This document shows positions 34,236-41,933 of a stretch of DNA of 64,000 nucleotides, piece after piece. Made by a program: the position numbers and the translations under genes. Source of the stretch: an uncultured bacterium (GTDB lineage Bacteria; Muiribacteriota; Ozemobacteria; Ozemobacterales; Ozemobacteraceae); assembly GCA_937949615.1 (NCBI GenBank), contig CALEDQ010000008.1, forward strand, positions 868,001-932,000, in the 5' to 3' direction. The notes under the pieces were generated by a model, which was not told where the DNA came from, searched no databases, and saw nothing but the letters and a program-made list of their open reading frames with translations. Each line of letters starts with the position of its first letter. Within the stretch, counting starts at the first letter, position 1.

Positions 34236-34921
34236 GTACAAACCAGGTTCTAATTGTGGATGATGAAAAGAATATACGCCTGACAGTTGCCAAGGCTCTT
34301 GAAAGCATAAATCTTCAGGCTGACACAGCCATTAACGGCGAAGAAGCTCTGCAGAAGCTGGTAACCAACCGATATCGGCTGATCTTTCTCGACCTCAAAA
34401 TGCCCGGAATCAGCGGTCTGGAAACTCTGACAAAAATCCGTGCACAATGGCCCGATATAAGAGTCGTGATGATAACCGCACACGGCACCATCGACGCGGC
34501 TGTTGAAGCCATGAAAATGGGAGCTGCAGACTTTCTGCAGAAGCCTTTTTCGCCCTCAGAAATACGCGATGCAGCCGCAAGACTTGTCGACAGCGAAAAT
34601 CCGGAGAATAACGAGCAACTCGATTATCAGCAGCTCATTAATCAGGTCAGAAATGAAATTGCCATCAGAGAATACGAAACCGCTGGAATAAAAGCAAGAA
34701 AAGCTATCTCGGTCGATCCCTCCAGACCAGAAGCTTATAATCTGGTCGGTGCGCTGCTCGAAATAAAAGGGGAATGGATCGATGCCCAGAAATTCTATCG
34801 GGCAGCCCGTGATATCGCCCCTTCCTATCAACCGGCATGCAGAAATCTTAACCGCGCCACTTCCTGGAACAAGGAAGGGGTTATCGACCTCGGGGCGGCA
34901 GACTCTATCGAAAAGGATTGA
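34232..34921 (+). CDS. Response regulator with REC and TPR-like output
   Basis: In this 229-residue protein, residues 1-125 form a receiver domain with D10/D11, phospho-acceptor Asp54 (F-L-D-L-K) and the late lysine in L-Q-K-P-F. Instead of a DNA-binding domain, residues ~135-215 look like TPR helices (A-I-R-E-Y-E-T-A-G-I-K-A-R-K-A, then P-S-R-P-E-A-Y-N-L-V-G-A-L). It probably acts through protein contact. The ATG overlaps the kinase stop (ATGA) and follows a GGAGA. The product is followed by two TrkA-like genes, so a direct effect on potassium channel gating is possible but inferred. Confidence 0.85.
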   Translation: MSTNQVLIVDDEKNIRLTVAKALESINLQADTAINGEEALQKLVTNRYRLIFLDLKMPGISGLETLTKIRAQWPDIRVVMITAHGTIDAAVEAMKMGAADFLQKPFSPSEIRDAAARLVDSENPENNEQLDYQQLINQVRNEIAIREYETAGIKARKAISVDPSRPEAYNLVGALLEIKGEWIDAQKFYRAARDIAPSYQPACRNLNRATSWNKEGVIDLGAADSIEKD

Positions 34922-34936
34922 TGGAGATAAAGTTCT

Positions 34937-35377
34937 ATGAAAAAACAAAGCAGGTATTTAGTCATCATCGGCTGTGGGCAACTTGGTTCACATCTGGCAA
35001 ACAAGCTCAGCCTCGCCGGTGATTCAGTAGTTGTTATCGACCGTAATGAGCGGTCTTTTGAAAACCTCTCGTCTGACTTCAGCGGATTCCGTATCGAAGG
35101 GGATGCCACCCGGGTTGGGACCCTCAAAGAAGCCCGGATGGAGAAAGCAGATGTCGTAGTCGCGGTTTCAGGCTCAGACAATGTAAACATTATGGTGGCC
35201 CAGGTTGCAAGAAGCGTCTTTGGCATAAAACACACCGTTGCGAGAGTTTATGAACAAAATCATCAGGAACTGTGCGAAAAAATGGGTATCAGAACTATCT
35301 GCACCACCAGAATTGCTGCTGAGCATTTTCTGCTGGAAATAACCGGGCAATCGGAACAAGGCAGGACCAGTCTATGA
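34937..35377 (+). CDS. TrkA-N (RCK) domain protein, short form
   Basis: This 146-residue protein consists of one RCK N-terminal Rossmann domain. The nucleotide motif G-C-G-Q-L-G (12-17) and the acidic residue at the end of strand 2 (V-V-V-I-D-R-N) are intact, which supports NAD(H) or ATP binding. The TrkA-C domain seen in full TrkA is missing. RCK subunits form gating rings on TrkH/KtrB-type channels. The start is ATG at 34937, after a GGAG nearby, 15 bases past the REC-TPR gene, and its stop overlaps the next trkA gene by four bases. Confidence 0.9.
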   Translation: MKKQSRYLVIIGCGQLGSHLANKLSLAGDSVVVIDRNERSFENLSSDFSGFRIEGDATRVGTLKEARMEKADVVVAVSGSDNVNIMVAQVARSVFGIKHTVARVYEQNHQELCEKMGIRTICTTRIAAEHFLLEITGQSEQGRTSL

Positions 35378-36033
35378 AAGTCGTCATCGTTGGCGGTGGA
35401 AAAACCATGTTCTTTCTGGGTCGTAATTTTGCCGCGAAAGGCTACCGAGTCGTCATTATCAATCGAAACATGGAAGAATGCGAGGATTTGGCAAAACAGT
35501 TGAAAGCCGTGGTCATTTTCGGCGATGGCAGCAATGCCGGCACACTGGAAGACGCTGGAACAGCATCTGCAGATGCTGTTCTTGCCATAACCCCGCATGA
35601 TCAGGATAACCTTGTGATATGCCAGTTGGCAGTAAACCGGTTCAGGGTTCCCAGAGCAATAGCTCTTGCAAACGATCCTGACAATGTCAAAGTCTTTGAA
35701 AAGCTTGGAATTCAGGCTTTTTCCACAACTCATATCGTAAGCAGTCTCATAGAACAACGGGCAACCTTTGAAGAAATAACCAATCTCATGCCCCTTGGAG
35801 AAGGAAAGGTCAATATTACAGAACTGGTTATCGGGTCGGGATCGCCGGTTGCTGGTAAACAATTGAAGGATATCTGTCTGCCGGACAATTCTCTGATAGC
35901 AGTAATTATCCGCAACAATCAGTCAATTGTACCCAGAGGGCCGAACGAGCTTCACTTAAATGATCGCGTGGTAGTCATAACTCTTCCGGAAAATCATGGA
36001 AAAGTGCTTAAAATGCTCACCGGAGAAGAGTGA
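35374..36033 (+). CDS. trkA: TrkA-like potassium uptake regulator (RCK-N + RCK-C)
   Basis: This 219-residue protein has an N-terminal RCK Rossmann domain (~1-125) and a C-terminal TrkA-C domain (~135-215; E-L-V-I-G-S-G-S-P-V-A-G-K-Q-L, L-I-A-V-I-I-R, L-N-D-R-V-V-V-I). The nucleotide loop reads G-G-G-K-T-M, losing the third glycine, and strand 2 ends I-I-N-R instead of the acidic residue, so its ligand binding is likely altered. Together with the preceding short RCK protein it resembles a TrkA split into two polypeptides, like the CeoB/CeoC pairs. TrkA-C domains can bind c-di-AMP in other bacteria. It is coupled by a 4-bp overlap to the gene before and followed by trkH after 12 bases. Confidence 0.92.
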   Translation: MKVVIVGGGKTMFFLGRNFAAKGYRVVIINRNMEECEDLAKQLKAVVIFGDGSNAGTLEDAGTASADAVLAITPHDQDNLVICQLAVNRFRVPRAIALANDPDNVKVFEKLGIQAFSTTHIVSSLIEQRATFEEITNLMPLGEGKVNITELVIGSGSPVAGKQLKDICLPDNSLIAVIIRNNQSIVPRGPNELHLNDRVVVITLPENHGKVLKMLTGEE

Positions 36034-36045
36034 GAAAATATTCTT

Positions 36046-37512
36046 ATGCGCCATAACGAATTCCTGAAAAAAAGCTACACAACCATACTGTCTGCAATTT
36101 CAATTCTGCTGGTAATTGGTGGAGTGATAATGGCTGTGCCATTGATTATTTTGCCCGCTTTCCCAGAAGAATCAAAACTGGCACTTCATTTTCTTTTGCC
36201 TGCAATTGGCATGATTGCAACTGGGGTCTGTCTGCATAAAAAATTTAAGCCAGACACAATCAATCTTGGCATTCAAGACGGAGGCATCGTGGTTGTGCTG
36301 GGCTGGATCATCATAATTATACTTTCTGCTCTACCATTGATGACCATCGAAAAGCTATCATTTTCACTGGCAGTTTTTGAGTCTGTCAGCGGCTGGACAA
36401 CGACAGGCCTGTCAGTAGTTAATGTAGAAAAAGCGAGCAATATTATTCTGTTCTGGCGCAGTCTGATTCAGCTGGCGGGTGGAGCTGGCCTCGCAATAAT
36501 AATGATGTCGGCGCTGGTCGGACCGGCAGGTACCAGTATCTCAAGCGCAGAAGGCCGAAGCGATCAGCTGGTGCCACATGTAAAGTCTTCTGCCAGACTT
36601 GTTTTGGTAATTTACTCCTGTTATGCACTGCTTGGAACACTTGCCTACAGGCTTGCCGGCATGACATGGTTCGACGCCGTCAATCACGCCTTTGCAGCCG
36701 TTTCAACCGGCGGCTTTTCTACCAGAACCACCAGTATCGGCTATTGGGAATCATCAACAATTGAAATCATTTCCATTATTCTGATGATTTTTGGCAACCT
36801 GAGTTTTGTTACGGCCTGGCTTCTCTTTCGCGGCGATTTCAAAAGTGTAACCCGCAACGGCGAAGTGAGACTTATGGCTCTGGTTCTGCCCGTCAGTCTG
36901 TTAATGACATTCTTCTTCACCTGTCAGACGCTTTACCCGACTTTCGCCAAGTCGTTGCGTGTAGCAACTTTCGAGACAGTATCGGCCCTGACAACAACAG
37001 GGTTTTCAACCGTCAGTTACAGCAACTGGAATGCCCCTGGCATTTTTATTCTGATACTTCTGATGCTGATTGGCGGTGGTACCTGTTCAACCGCAGGTGG
37101 TATCAAACAGCTGAGAATTTACATTGCCTGCTGCTCAATCTACTGGGAAATCAGGCGACAGATCATGCCAAAAACGGCGATCATTCATTTTCCGATTCAG
37201 GATGGTCAATGGGAATCTGCACTGAGCGACAGTCGGCTGCGACAAATCGCTGTTTTTATTTTCATTTATCTTGCAACCTATTGCATCGGCGTGTTGGCTC
37301 TATGTGCGAACGGCTTTTCGTTGCCTGACTCTCTCTTTGAATTTGCCTCTGCCCTTGGCACAGTCGGCATATCGGTCGGTGTAACGTCTGCAGCTATGCC
37401 CGGTGTGGCGCTCTGGGCCGAAACCCTGGCAATGTTCCTGGGCAGGCTTGAATTTCTCGTTGTTTTCGTTTCGTTACACAAACTTATTAAAGACTTTTTT
37501 GCCCGGGATTGA
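36046..37512 (+). CDS. trkH: TrkH/KtrB-family potassium transporter
   Basis: This 488-residue membrane protein has about ten or more transmembrane helices. Four P-loop filter segments are visible: S-G-W-T-T-T-G-L-S, V-S-T-G-G-F-S-T, L-T-T-T-G-F-S-T and G-T-V-G-I-S-V. They form the potassium pathway of the SKT superfamily. A short cytoplasmic loop follows G-G-G-T-C-S-T-A-G-G-I-K. It imports K+ (with H+ or Na+) under control of RCK proteins. The gene lies 12 bases after trkA and ends the sigma-54 operon. There is no clear terminator after it; the next promoter starts within 30 bases. Confidence 0.95.
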   Translation: MRHNEFLKKSYTTILSAISILLVIGGVIMAVPLIILPAFPEESKLALHFLLPAIGMIATGVCLHKKFKPDTINLGIQDGGIVVVLGWIIIIILSALPLMTIEKLSFSLAVFESVSGWTTTGLSVVNVEKASNIILFWRSLIQLAGGAGLAIIMMSALVGPAGTSISSAEGRSDQLVPHVKSSARLVLVIYSCYALLGTLAYRLAGMTWFDAVNHAFAAVSTGGFSTRTTSIGYWESSTIEIISIILMIFGNLSFVTAWLLFRGDFKSVTRNGEVRLMALVLPVSLLMTFFFTCQTLYPTFAKSLRVATFETVSALTTTGFSTVSYSNWNAPGIFILILLMLIGGGTCSTAGGIKQLRIYIACCSIYWEIRRQIMPKTAIIHFPIQDGQWESALSDSRLRQIAVFIFIYLATYCIGVLALCANGFSLPDSLFEFASALGTVGISVGVTSAAMPGVALWAETLAMFLGRLEFLVVFVSLHKLIKDFFARD

Positions 37513-37540
37513 ATTGTAAAAATTTTTTAACAAAAAGTGG

Positions 37541-37566
37541 TTGACCTTTAAAAAAAGTGGTATAAT
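37541..37566 (+). promoter_or_regulatory. Extended -10 promoter of the sigma factor gene
   Basis: A consensus TATAAT (37561-37566) with TGG before it is preceded by TTGACC at 14 bases or TGGTTG (37538-37543) at 17 bases. The extended -10 probably carries recognition. The transcript would start near 37573. Confidence 0.7.
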
Positions 37567-37572
37567 TAGTTG

Positions 37573-37803
37573 TAGAGAGAATTAAATGAATCAGTGAGAA
37601 CCCGCTTAGCAGCGGGAGGTTCTTGCCTGCATCAGCTCCAGAGTGCAGGGTCGGAGTTCACAGAGCAGAAAAATCTTTTATTTCATTAAAGATTTGCTGA
37701 CTTGTTCCGATTAGACAACCGGGTTGCCGTACATAGTCATGGTTCAGGAGGAACCTGAAATGTACATAACCGTTTGGCGACCCCAAAAGAAACGGAGATC
37801 CAT
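37573..37803 (+). ncRNA. Structured 5' leader (candidate cis-regulatory RNA) of the sigma factor gene
   Basis: About 230 bases lie between the predicted transcript start and the sigma factor ATG, with four predicted hairpins. H1 spans 37597-37623 (AGAACC/GGTTCT enclosing CGCT/AGCG). H2 spans 37626-37649 (CCTGCA/TGCAGG). H3 spans 37671-37695 (AAATCTTT/AAAGATTT). H4 spans 37721-37783 and is a nested stem: GGGTTGCC with GGCGACCC, GTACAT with ATGTAC, and TTCAGG with CCTGAA around a loop holding AGGAGG. H4 ends nine bases before the real GGAG ribosome site. I do not match it to a known riboswitch, T-box or 6S RNA. Confidence 0.55.
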
Positions 37804-38667
37804 ATGGCAAGTATCAATCATAATCACGAACGGGAACAGGACAACCAGCTTCTCAAGAATTACTTCAAAGACCTTAAGAAGCATCCACCTCTTTCGAGAG
37901 AAGAAGAAATCGTTCTTCTCAAACAGGTACAGGAGGGCAACGAAAGAGCCAAAGCCCGGCTCATTCTCGCCAACCTGCGCTTTGTCGTTGCCGTCGCCAA
38001 ACGCTACCGGCACATCAATGAGGTTCCGTTTGAAGACCTTATTGCCGTTGGCAATCTTGGGCTGATGCGTGCTGCTCAGCGCTTCGACAGCGACAAGAAC
38101 GTGCGCTTCATTTCTTACGCGGTATGGTGGATCCGCCAGGCAATGATTCAGGTTGTTTCAAGTCACGGCAACCCGATCAGACTGCCTCTCAACCGAGTTC
38201 ACACCAGCCTGCGCATCAAAAAGCTCGAAGAAACTCTGATCAAAAAGCTCAATCGCCGCCCGACACTCGAAGAACTTGCCGACGCAGCGATGATGAAGCC
38301 CAAAGATCTTGGCAAGTTCCTGCGCGACATACCGAATGTCGTATCAATGGATTCGACCCCGGTCGATTCTGAAGAAGACCTGTTTCTGCGTGACGTCATC
38401 ACCGACTTCGATGCCGACCCGCTTGCCGAAGCCGAAAAGAAGGCTCTCGAACGCGAACTCGAAAAGGTGCTCTCGTCGCTCTCAGATCGCGAAAGAATCG
38501 TTCTGATGCATCGTTTCGGTCTGCGCGACACCAAATCATACACACTTGAAGAAATCGGCAGACTTCTCGGAGTCACCCGCGAACGTGTTCGCCAGATAGA
38601 ATCGCAGGCGCTGGCCAAGCTGCGCAACCCGAGACGCTCACAGGATCTGCAGAACTACCTGACCTGA
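37804..38667 (+). CDS. Sigma-70 family RNA polymerase sigma factor (RpoD/RpoS group)
   Basis: This 287-residue protein has regions 1.2 (~13-45), 2 (~50-120, with V-R-F-I-S-Y-A-V-W-W-I-R-Q-A as 2.3/2.4), 3 (~130-195) and 4 (~215-280, with R-E-R-V-R-Q-I-E as the recognition helix). It lacks region 1.1 and the long non-conserved insert of housekeeping RpoD, so it is the size of group 2 factors such as RpoS, HrdB relatives or short primary factors. Whether it is the main or an alternative factor cannot be decided here. The start is ATG at 37804 with GGAG six bases upstream. A long structured leader precedes it and a terminator follows, so it is expressed alone and may be controlled after transcription. 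Confidence 0.92.
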   Translation: MASINHNHEREQDNQLLKNYFKDLKKHPPLSREEEIVLLKQVQEGNERAKARLILANLRFVVAVAKRYRHINEVPFEDLIAVGNLGLMRAAQRFDSDKNVRFISYAVWWIRQAMIQVVSSHGNPIRLPLNRVHTSLRIKKLEETLIKKLNRRPTLEELADAAMMKPKDLGKFLRDIPNVVSMDSTPVDSEEDLFLRDVITDFDADPLAEAEKKALERELEKVLSSLSDRERIVLMHRFGLRDTKSYTLEEIGRLLGVTRERVRQIESQALAKLRNPRRSQDLQNYLT

Positions 38668-38788
38668 CCACCGCGGCCGGCTGATAGTTGTTTGGCCACG
38701 CAGGCTGACTGTGCATTCTGGCTGCTGCCGATCCCGGCAGCGGTGTGGTTCATAATAGAACAGGCGTGTAATATGTCCCAGATAAACT

Positions 38789-38823
38789 CAGGGAACGGGC
38801 GAACCCGTTCCCTGTTTCATTTT
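38789..38823 (+). terminator. Terminator after the sigma factor gene
   Basis: CAGGGAACGGG and CCCGTTCCCTG form an 11-bp perfect stem with a CGAA loop, followed by TTTCATTTT. A smaller hairpin (GCTGCCG/CGGCAGC) lies upstream at about 38722-38741. Confidence 0.85.
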
Positions 38824-38840
38824 AGAGAGTTTCGGCAGGC

Positions 38841-41450
38841 TTATTTTTTCGGGCGGCCGATGATCATCAAATAGTGGTTAAAATTTTCTCTGGCCGACTT
38901 TTTCACATCTTCGATAGTTACCGAGCTGTAAATACTCAGGATTTCTTCGAGAAAATCAGGTTTAAGACCGTTCCAGAGATAGCTGGCGAGAACCGCCGAC
39001 TGGGCGTCTGATTTTTCAAGAGCACGGTTGAAATATGAGCGCAGCTTCTGGCCAGCGGCCTGAATGTTGTCCGTAGAAACTTCCATCTGCGGAATCCGGG
39101 CAATAATGTCTTCGATAACCTTCTTCGCCGCGTCAGTTTTATCTGCAGGCACTGCCGCATAGAAAGAAAATGCCGAGGACAGTTTGTTGGTACGATAAAA
39201 ACCCCACAAGCCGCGGTAAGCATCGATCTTTTTGAGTTCTTCTGCAATCAGAGCATTGCTGCTGGCGAAAAGCAGGTGACTGAGAACTGAGTTGGCACCG
39301 AAGGTCGAGCGCAGCTCTTCGTGGCTGTTCAGTTTCAGAAACTGCTTCATTCTGAAACCAACGGCAATAAAGGCATTTTCGCTGCCCTGAATGGGAACTT
39401 CTCTGACTTCGGTTTTTTCAAGGGGTGAACCCACCCAGGCGGGGCACTGTGAAGTCACAATTCCCTTGCCGGTTGGGAAGTCAGCAAATGTGTTAGCGAT
39501 CATTTCAAGGGTTTTGTCACTGTCAAAGTTCCCGACGGCAGAAATGCAGAGATTCGAGGCAACTGCCCATTCTCGGTAAAATTTCCCGACCATTTCATAA
39601 GTAATCTTGTCGAAATCACTGTGTGAAAGGTTTTTATAGGTCAGATTCATCCCCGGATACATTCCCTCGATGAGGCTGTTTATAACAGTGGCCTGAGGCT
39701 GATTACTCTCTTCATCGAAATGCTCAAGCACCTTGGCCCGGGCAGTTTTGAAGAACTTCTCTGAAAAATCCGGTTTGACGATGGTATTTTTAAGAAATTC
39801 AAGCAGCTCTGGCAGTTTCTGCTTCTTGGTGCGGGCAGAAATAATCAAGCTTTCATTGTTAAACACCGCTTCAACCCGCGCAGCAATATCGTCGAGACGA
39901 TTATTCAGACGACGGTTTTCGTTGTCGTTGATGTAACTGGTAATCATTTCGGCAACCAGACGGGTCATGCGCCGGTCATTCTCATTAGCAGAACAGGCAT
40001 CGACGCCAAACAACAGTGTCAGGCCGACGACTTCACTGCCGGCAAAACTGCGCACCATGGCGCGGGCACCGTTTGGTAGGGTATGAAGCTTAACCGGACT
40101 TTCTTCTGCTTTCTGATATTTCAGAGGATAGAAAATACGCACTGCACAACGATCAGAACTGAACATCTGATTGGCGACCCGCTGCATGTCGGTTGGCGTG
40201 ACGCGATCGTAGGCTGAATCGATGCTTTCTGCTATTCTGAAATTGCCCATCAGTTCAGCAAACCCAAGGTCAAAAACTCTTTCGAGGCGAGATTCCCGTT
40301 TTTCGAGGTTTTTGAGCTGCATCATTTCGGCAATGCGACGCATTTCGTTGCCTTTGGGCGGGTTCATGTAGAGGTTTGACAGGGAGCTCAGAATCATGTT
40401 AACCGGCCGGTTAACGTTATCTTCTCGGCTGGAAAAGCCAATCAGGAAAACTCCACGATCATGCCCCGGAACATAGCGGGCAAAAAGGTTCTTCAGTTCG
40501 GGAAAATCTTTGCGAATGGTATTTTCGAGCCAGGAGTTGTTAACATCCTGCATTGAAGCCTGCCACAAAAAGGTGGCGGGCATGTCTGGGTCGTTGTAAC
40601 CTGGGGCTTCGAAACCAACAAGAACTTCAGTATCTTCGATATCGAGAAAATCGACCACTTCTGTCTTGCGTGATTTTGCCACAGCATCAACTTTTTTAAC
40701 TTCATGAGTTTCAAGCACCGTGGCCTGAAGCGAGCCAAACTGCTGCATCGAGGCGGTAAAGACATCTGAGGCAGAAACGTCGCCAATTACCACGAGAACT
40801 GCATTGTTTGGCACAAAAACAGCTTCAGAAAAAGCTTTGAGATCATTCAGTTCTATTTTTGCGAGTTTTTCTTCGTTGATCGGGCCGCGGCATTCAACGG
40901 CCTGGTCAGGATAAAGATCTTTCCAGATCATGCGCTCCATGAGGCCGGTCGACTGCGGGAATTTGCGGGCCGAAGCAGCATAGCGAACTGCCTCGTTCTT
41001 GGCAGCGTCGAAGTCTTTTGCTTCTGGCTTGAGACTGAAGCCGAGTCGGCACAGAGATTCAAGCATCAATGGCAGCTGGTCGGCATTGCCGGTGGCGGCT
41101 GCATAGAACATGTCCTGGCCACCGCCGAATTCATTGAGAATACCGACTTTTTCGAGGCGGGCATTGAAATCATAGCGGCTTTCGCCGGCAAACCCGGCTG
41201 ATTCAAGCAATGAACGATAGATTCTGCCAAGACCGGAATTGCAGTTTTTCTGGTAATAGACACTTGAATTGAAGATAAGCCCGGCAGCGGCAACCGGCAG
41301 GCTTTTGTCTTCGACGACGATGACGCGCAGACCGTTCGGCAACAGCGCTTTTTCGGGCGGCGATTTGACCAGTGCCGGAAGCGTCATGCTCACCAGCGAG
41401 AACATTAGTACCAATACCACAATGATACGATCAGATTTTATAATTTTCAT
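38841..41450 (-). CDS. M16-fold protein lacking the zinc-binding motif
   Basis: This 869-residue protein has a signal peptide (hydrophobic ~8-27) and two M16 peptidase-like halves (~35-430 and ~450-869). The N-terminal half opens with L-P-N-G-L-R-V-I-V-V-E-D as in pitrilysin/PqqL proteins. Where the family has H-x-x-E-H this one reads R-I-Y-R-S (76-80), so all three zinc-binding/catalytic positions are changed. The second half opens L-P-N-G-A-R-A-M-V and also lacks the motif. It is therefore probably a non-catalytic periplasmic M16 homologue, perhaps the partner of an active subunit encoded elsewhere. GGAGGAGG precedes the ATG at 41450. A small membrane-protein gene lies 31 bases upstream in the same unit. 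Confidence 0.88.
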   Translation of the reverse strand: MKIIKSDRIIVVLVLMFSLVSMTLPALVKSPPEKALLPNGLRVIVVEDKSLPVAAAGLIFNSSVYYQKNCNSGLGRIYRSLLESAGFAGESRYDFNARLEKVGILNEFGGGQDMFYAAATGNADQLPLMLESLCRLGFSLKPEAKDFDAAKNEAVRYAASARKFPQSTGLMERMIWKDLYPDQAVECRGPINEEKLAKIELNDLKAFSEAVFVPNNAVLVVIGDVSASDVFTASMQQFGSLQATVLETHEVKKVDAVAKSRKTEVVDFLDIEDTEVLVGFEAPGYNDPDMPATFLWQASMQDVNNSWLENTIRKDFPELKNLFARYVPGHDRGVFLIGFSSREDNVNRPVNMILSSLSNLYMNPPKGNEMRRIAEMMQLKNLEKRESRLERVFDLGFAELMGNFRIAESIDSAYDRVTPTDMQRVANQMFSSDRCAVRIFYPLKYQKAEESPVKLHTLPNGARAMVRSFAGSEVVGLTLLFGVDACSANENDRRMTRLVAEMITSYINDNENRRLNNRLDDIAARVEAVFNNESLIISARTKKQKLPELLEFLKNTIVKPDFSEKFFKTARAKVLEHFDEESNQPQATVINSLIEGMYPGMNLTYKNLSHSDFDKITYEMVGKFYREWAVASNLCISAVGNFDSDKTLEMIANTFADFPTGKGIVTSQCPAWVGSPLEKTEVREVPIQGSENAFIAVGFRMKQFLKLNSHEELRSTFGANSVLSHLLFASSNALIAEELKKIDAYRGLWGFYRTNKLSSAFSFYAAVPADKTDAAKKVIEDIIARIPQMEVSTDNIQAAGQKLRSYFNRALEKSDAQSAVLASYLWNGLKPDFLEEILSIYSSVTIEDVKKSARENFNHYLMIIGRPKK

Positions 41451-41481
41451 GGCCTCCTCCAAAACCGGTCATGCGAAGATT

Positions 41482-41844
41482 CTATTTGGAAAGCAGCACG
41501 CGGCCGCTCGATTTCTCTTTAACGATGTAACGATAGCTGGCAATGACTACCATTTTGTAGTTTTCAGCGCCATAAATCTCTTTGCGGTAGCCAATTTCAT
41601 CAGCGTATTTGCGCCGGGCTTCCACCAGGTAGCCCTTGATCTCACTATTAGGATCATTGCGCAGACTACGCAATTCTTTGTCGTCGAGCTCGATATACTG
41701 GGTGAATTCTTCCTGTTTGTCGGTAACTACCGTGAGCTCGAGCAGAAAATCCTTGCTTCTGGCTTCAACGGTAACGATGGTCAGCAGAATAGCGACAACC
41801 GTCAACAGAATTCCGAGCTGCAAAAAATGTTTGTTCTTTAACAT
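41482..41844 (-). CDS. Hypothetical single-pass membrane or exported protein
   Basis: This 120-residue protein has one N-terminal hydrophobic segment (about 9-29, L-G-I-L-L-T-V-V-A-I-L-L) and a charged extracytoplasmic part of ~90 residues. That part has an alpha/beta look (F-L-L-E-L-T-V-V-T, then Y-K-M-V-V-I-A-S-Y-R-Y-I-V). No family is recognised. The start is ATG at 41844, close after GGGG. It is co-directional with the M16-like gene 31 bases downstream, so the two products may act together in the periplasm. A repeated bipartite element lies directly upstream (41851-41888). Confidence 0.65.
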   Translation of the reverse strand: MLKNKHFLQLGILLTVVAILLTIVTVEARSKDFLLELTVVTDKQEEFTQYIELDDKELRSLRNDPNSEIKGYLVEARRKYADEIGYRKEIYGAENYKMVVIASYRYIVKEKSSGRVLLSK

Positions 41845-41850
41845 ACGCCC

Positions 41851-41888
41851 CAAATCTACGCCAAACCCTCACAATTTGCAACCATAAG
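41851..41888 (-). promoter_or_regulatory. Bipartite upstream element, copy 1
   Basis: On the minus strand CTTATGGTTGCAAA, 12 bases, then GGCGTAGATTT. The same pair of boxes with the same spacing lies before the giant lipoprotein gene (46033-46072). It contains TTGCAA, 17 bases and TAGATT, so it may be a promoter. If so, the transcript would start almost at the start codon. Confidence 0.5.
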
Positions 41889-41922
41889 AAAACCCCCGGC
41901 CGCAACTGCAACCGGGGGTAAA
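41888..41922 (-). terminator. Terminator of the first giant carboxypeptidase-repeat lipoprotein gene
   Basis: ACCCCCGG and CCGGGGGT form an 8-bp stem around a 12-base loop. On the minus strand a TTTTCTT tail follows, 12 bases past the stop codon. Confidence 0.75.
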
Positions 41923-41933
41923 TTTTATTGCGT

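Noticed and set aside
38722..38790. Small RNA between the sigma factor gene and its terminator
   Set aside because: There is a small hairpin and a CATAAT-like box, but no convincing promoter; the sequence is more simply the 3' untranslated region of the sigma gene.
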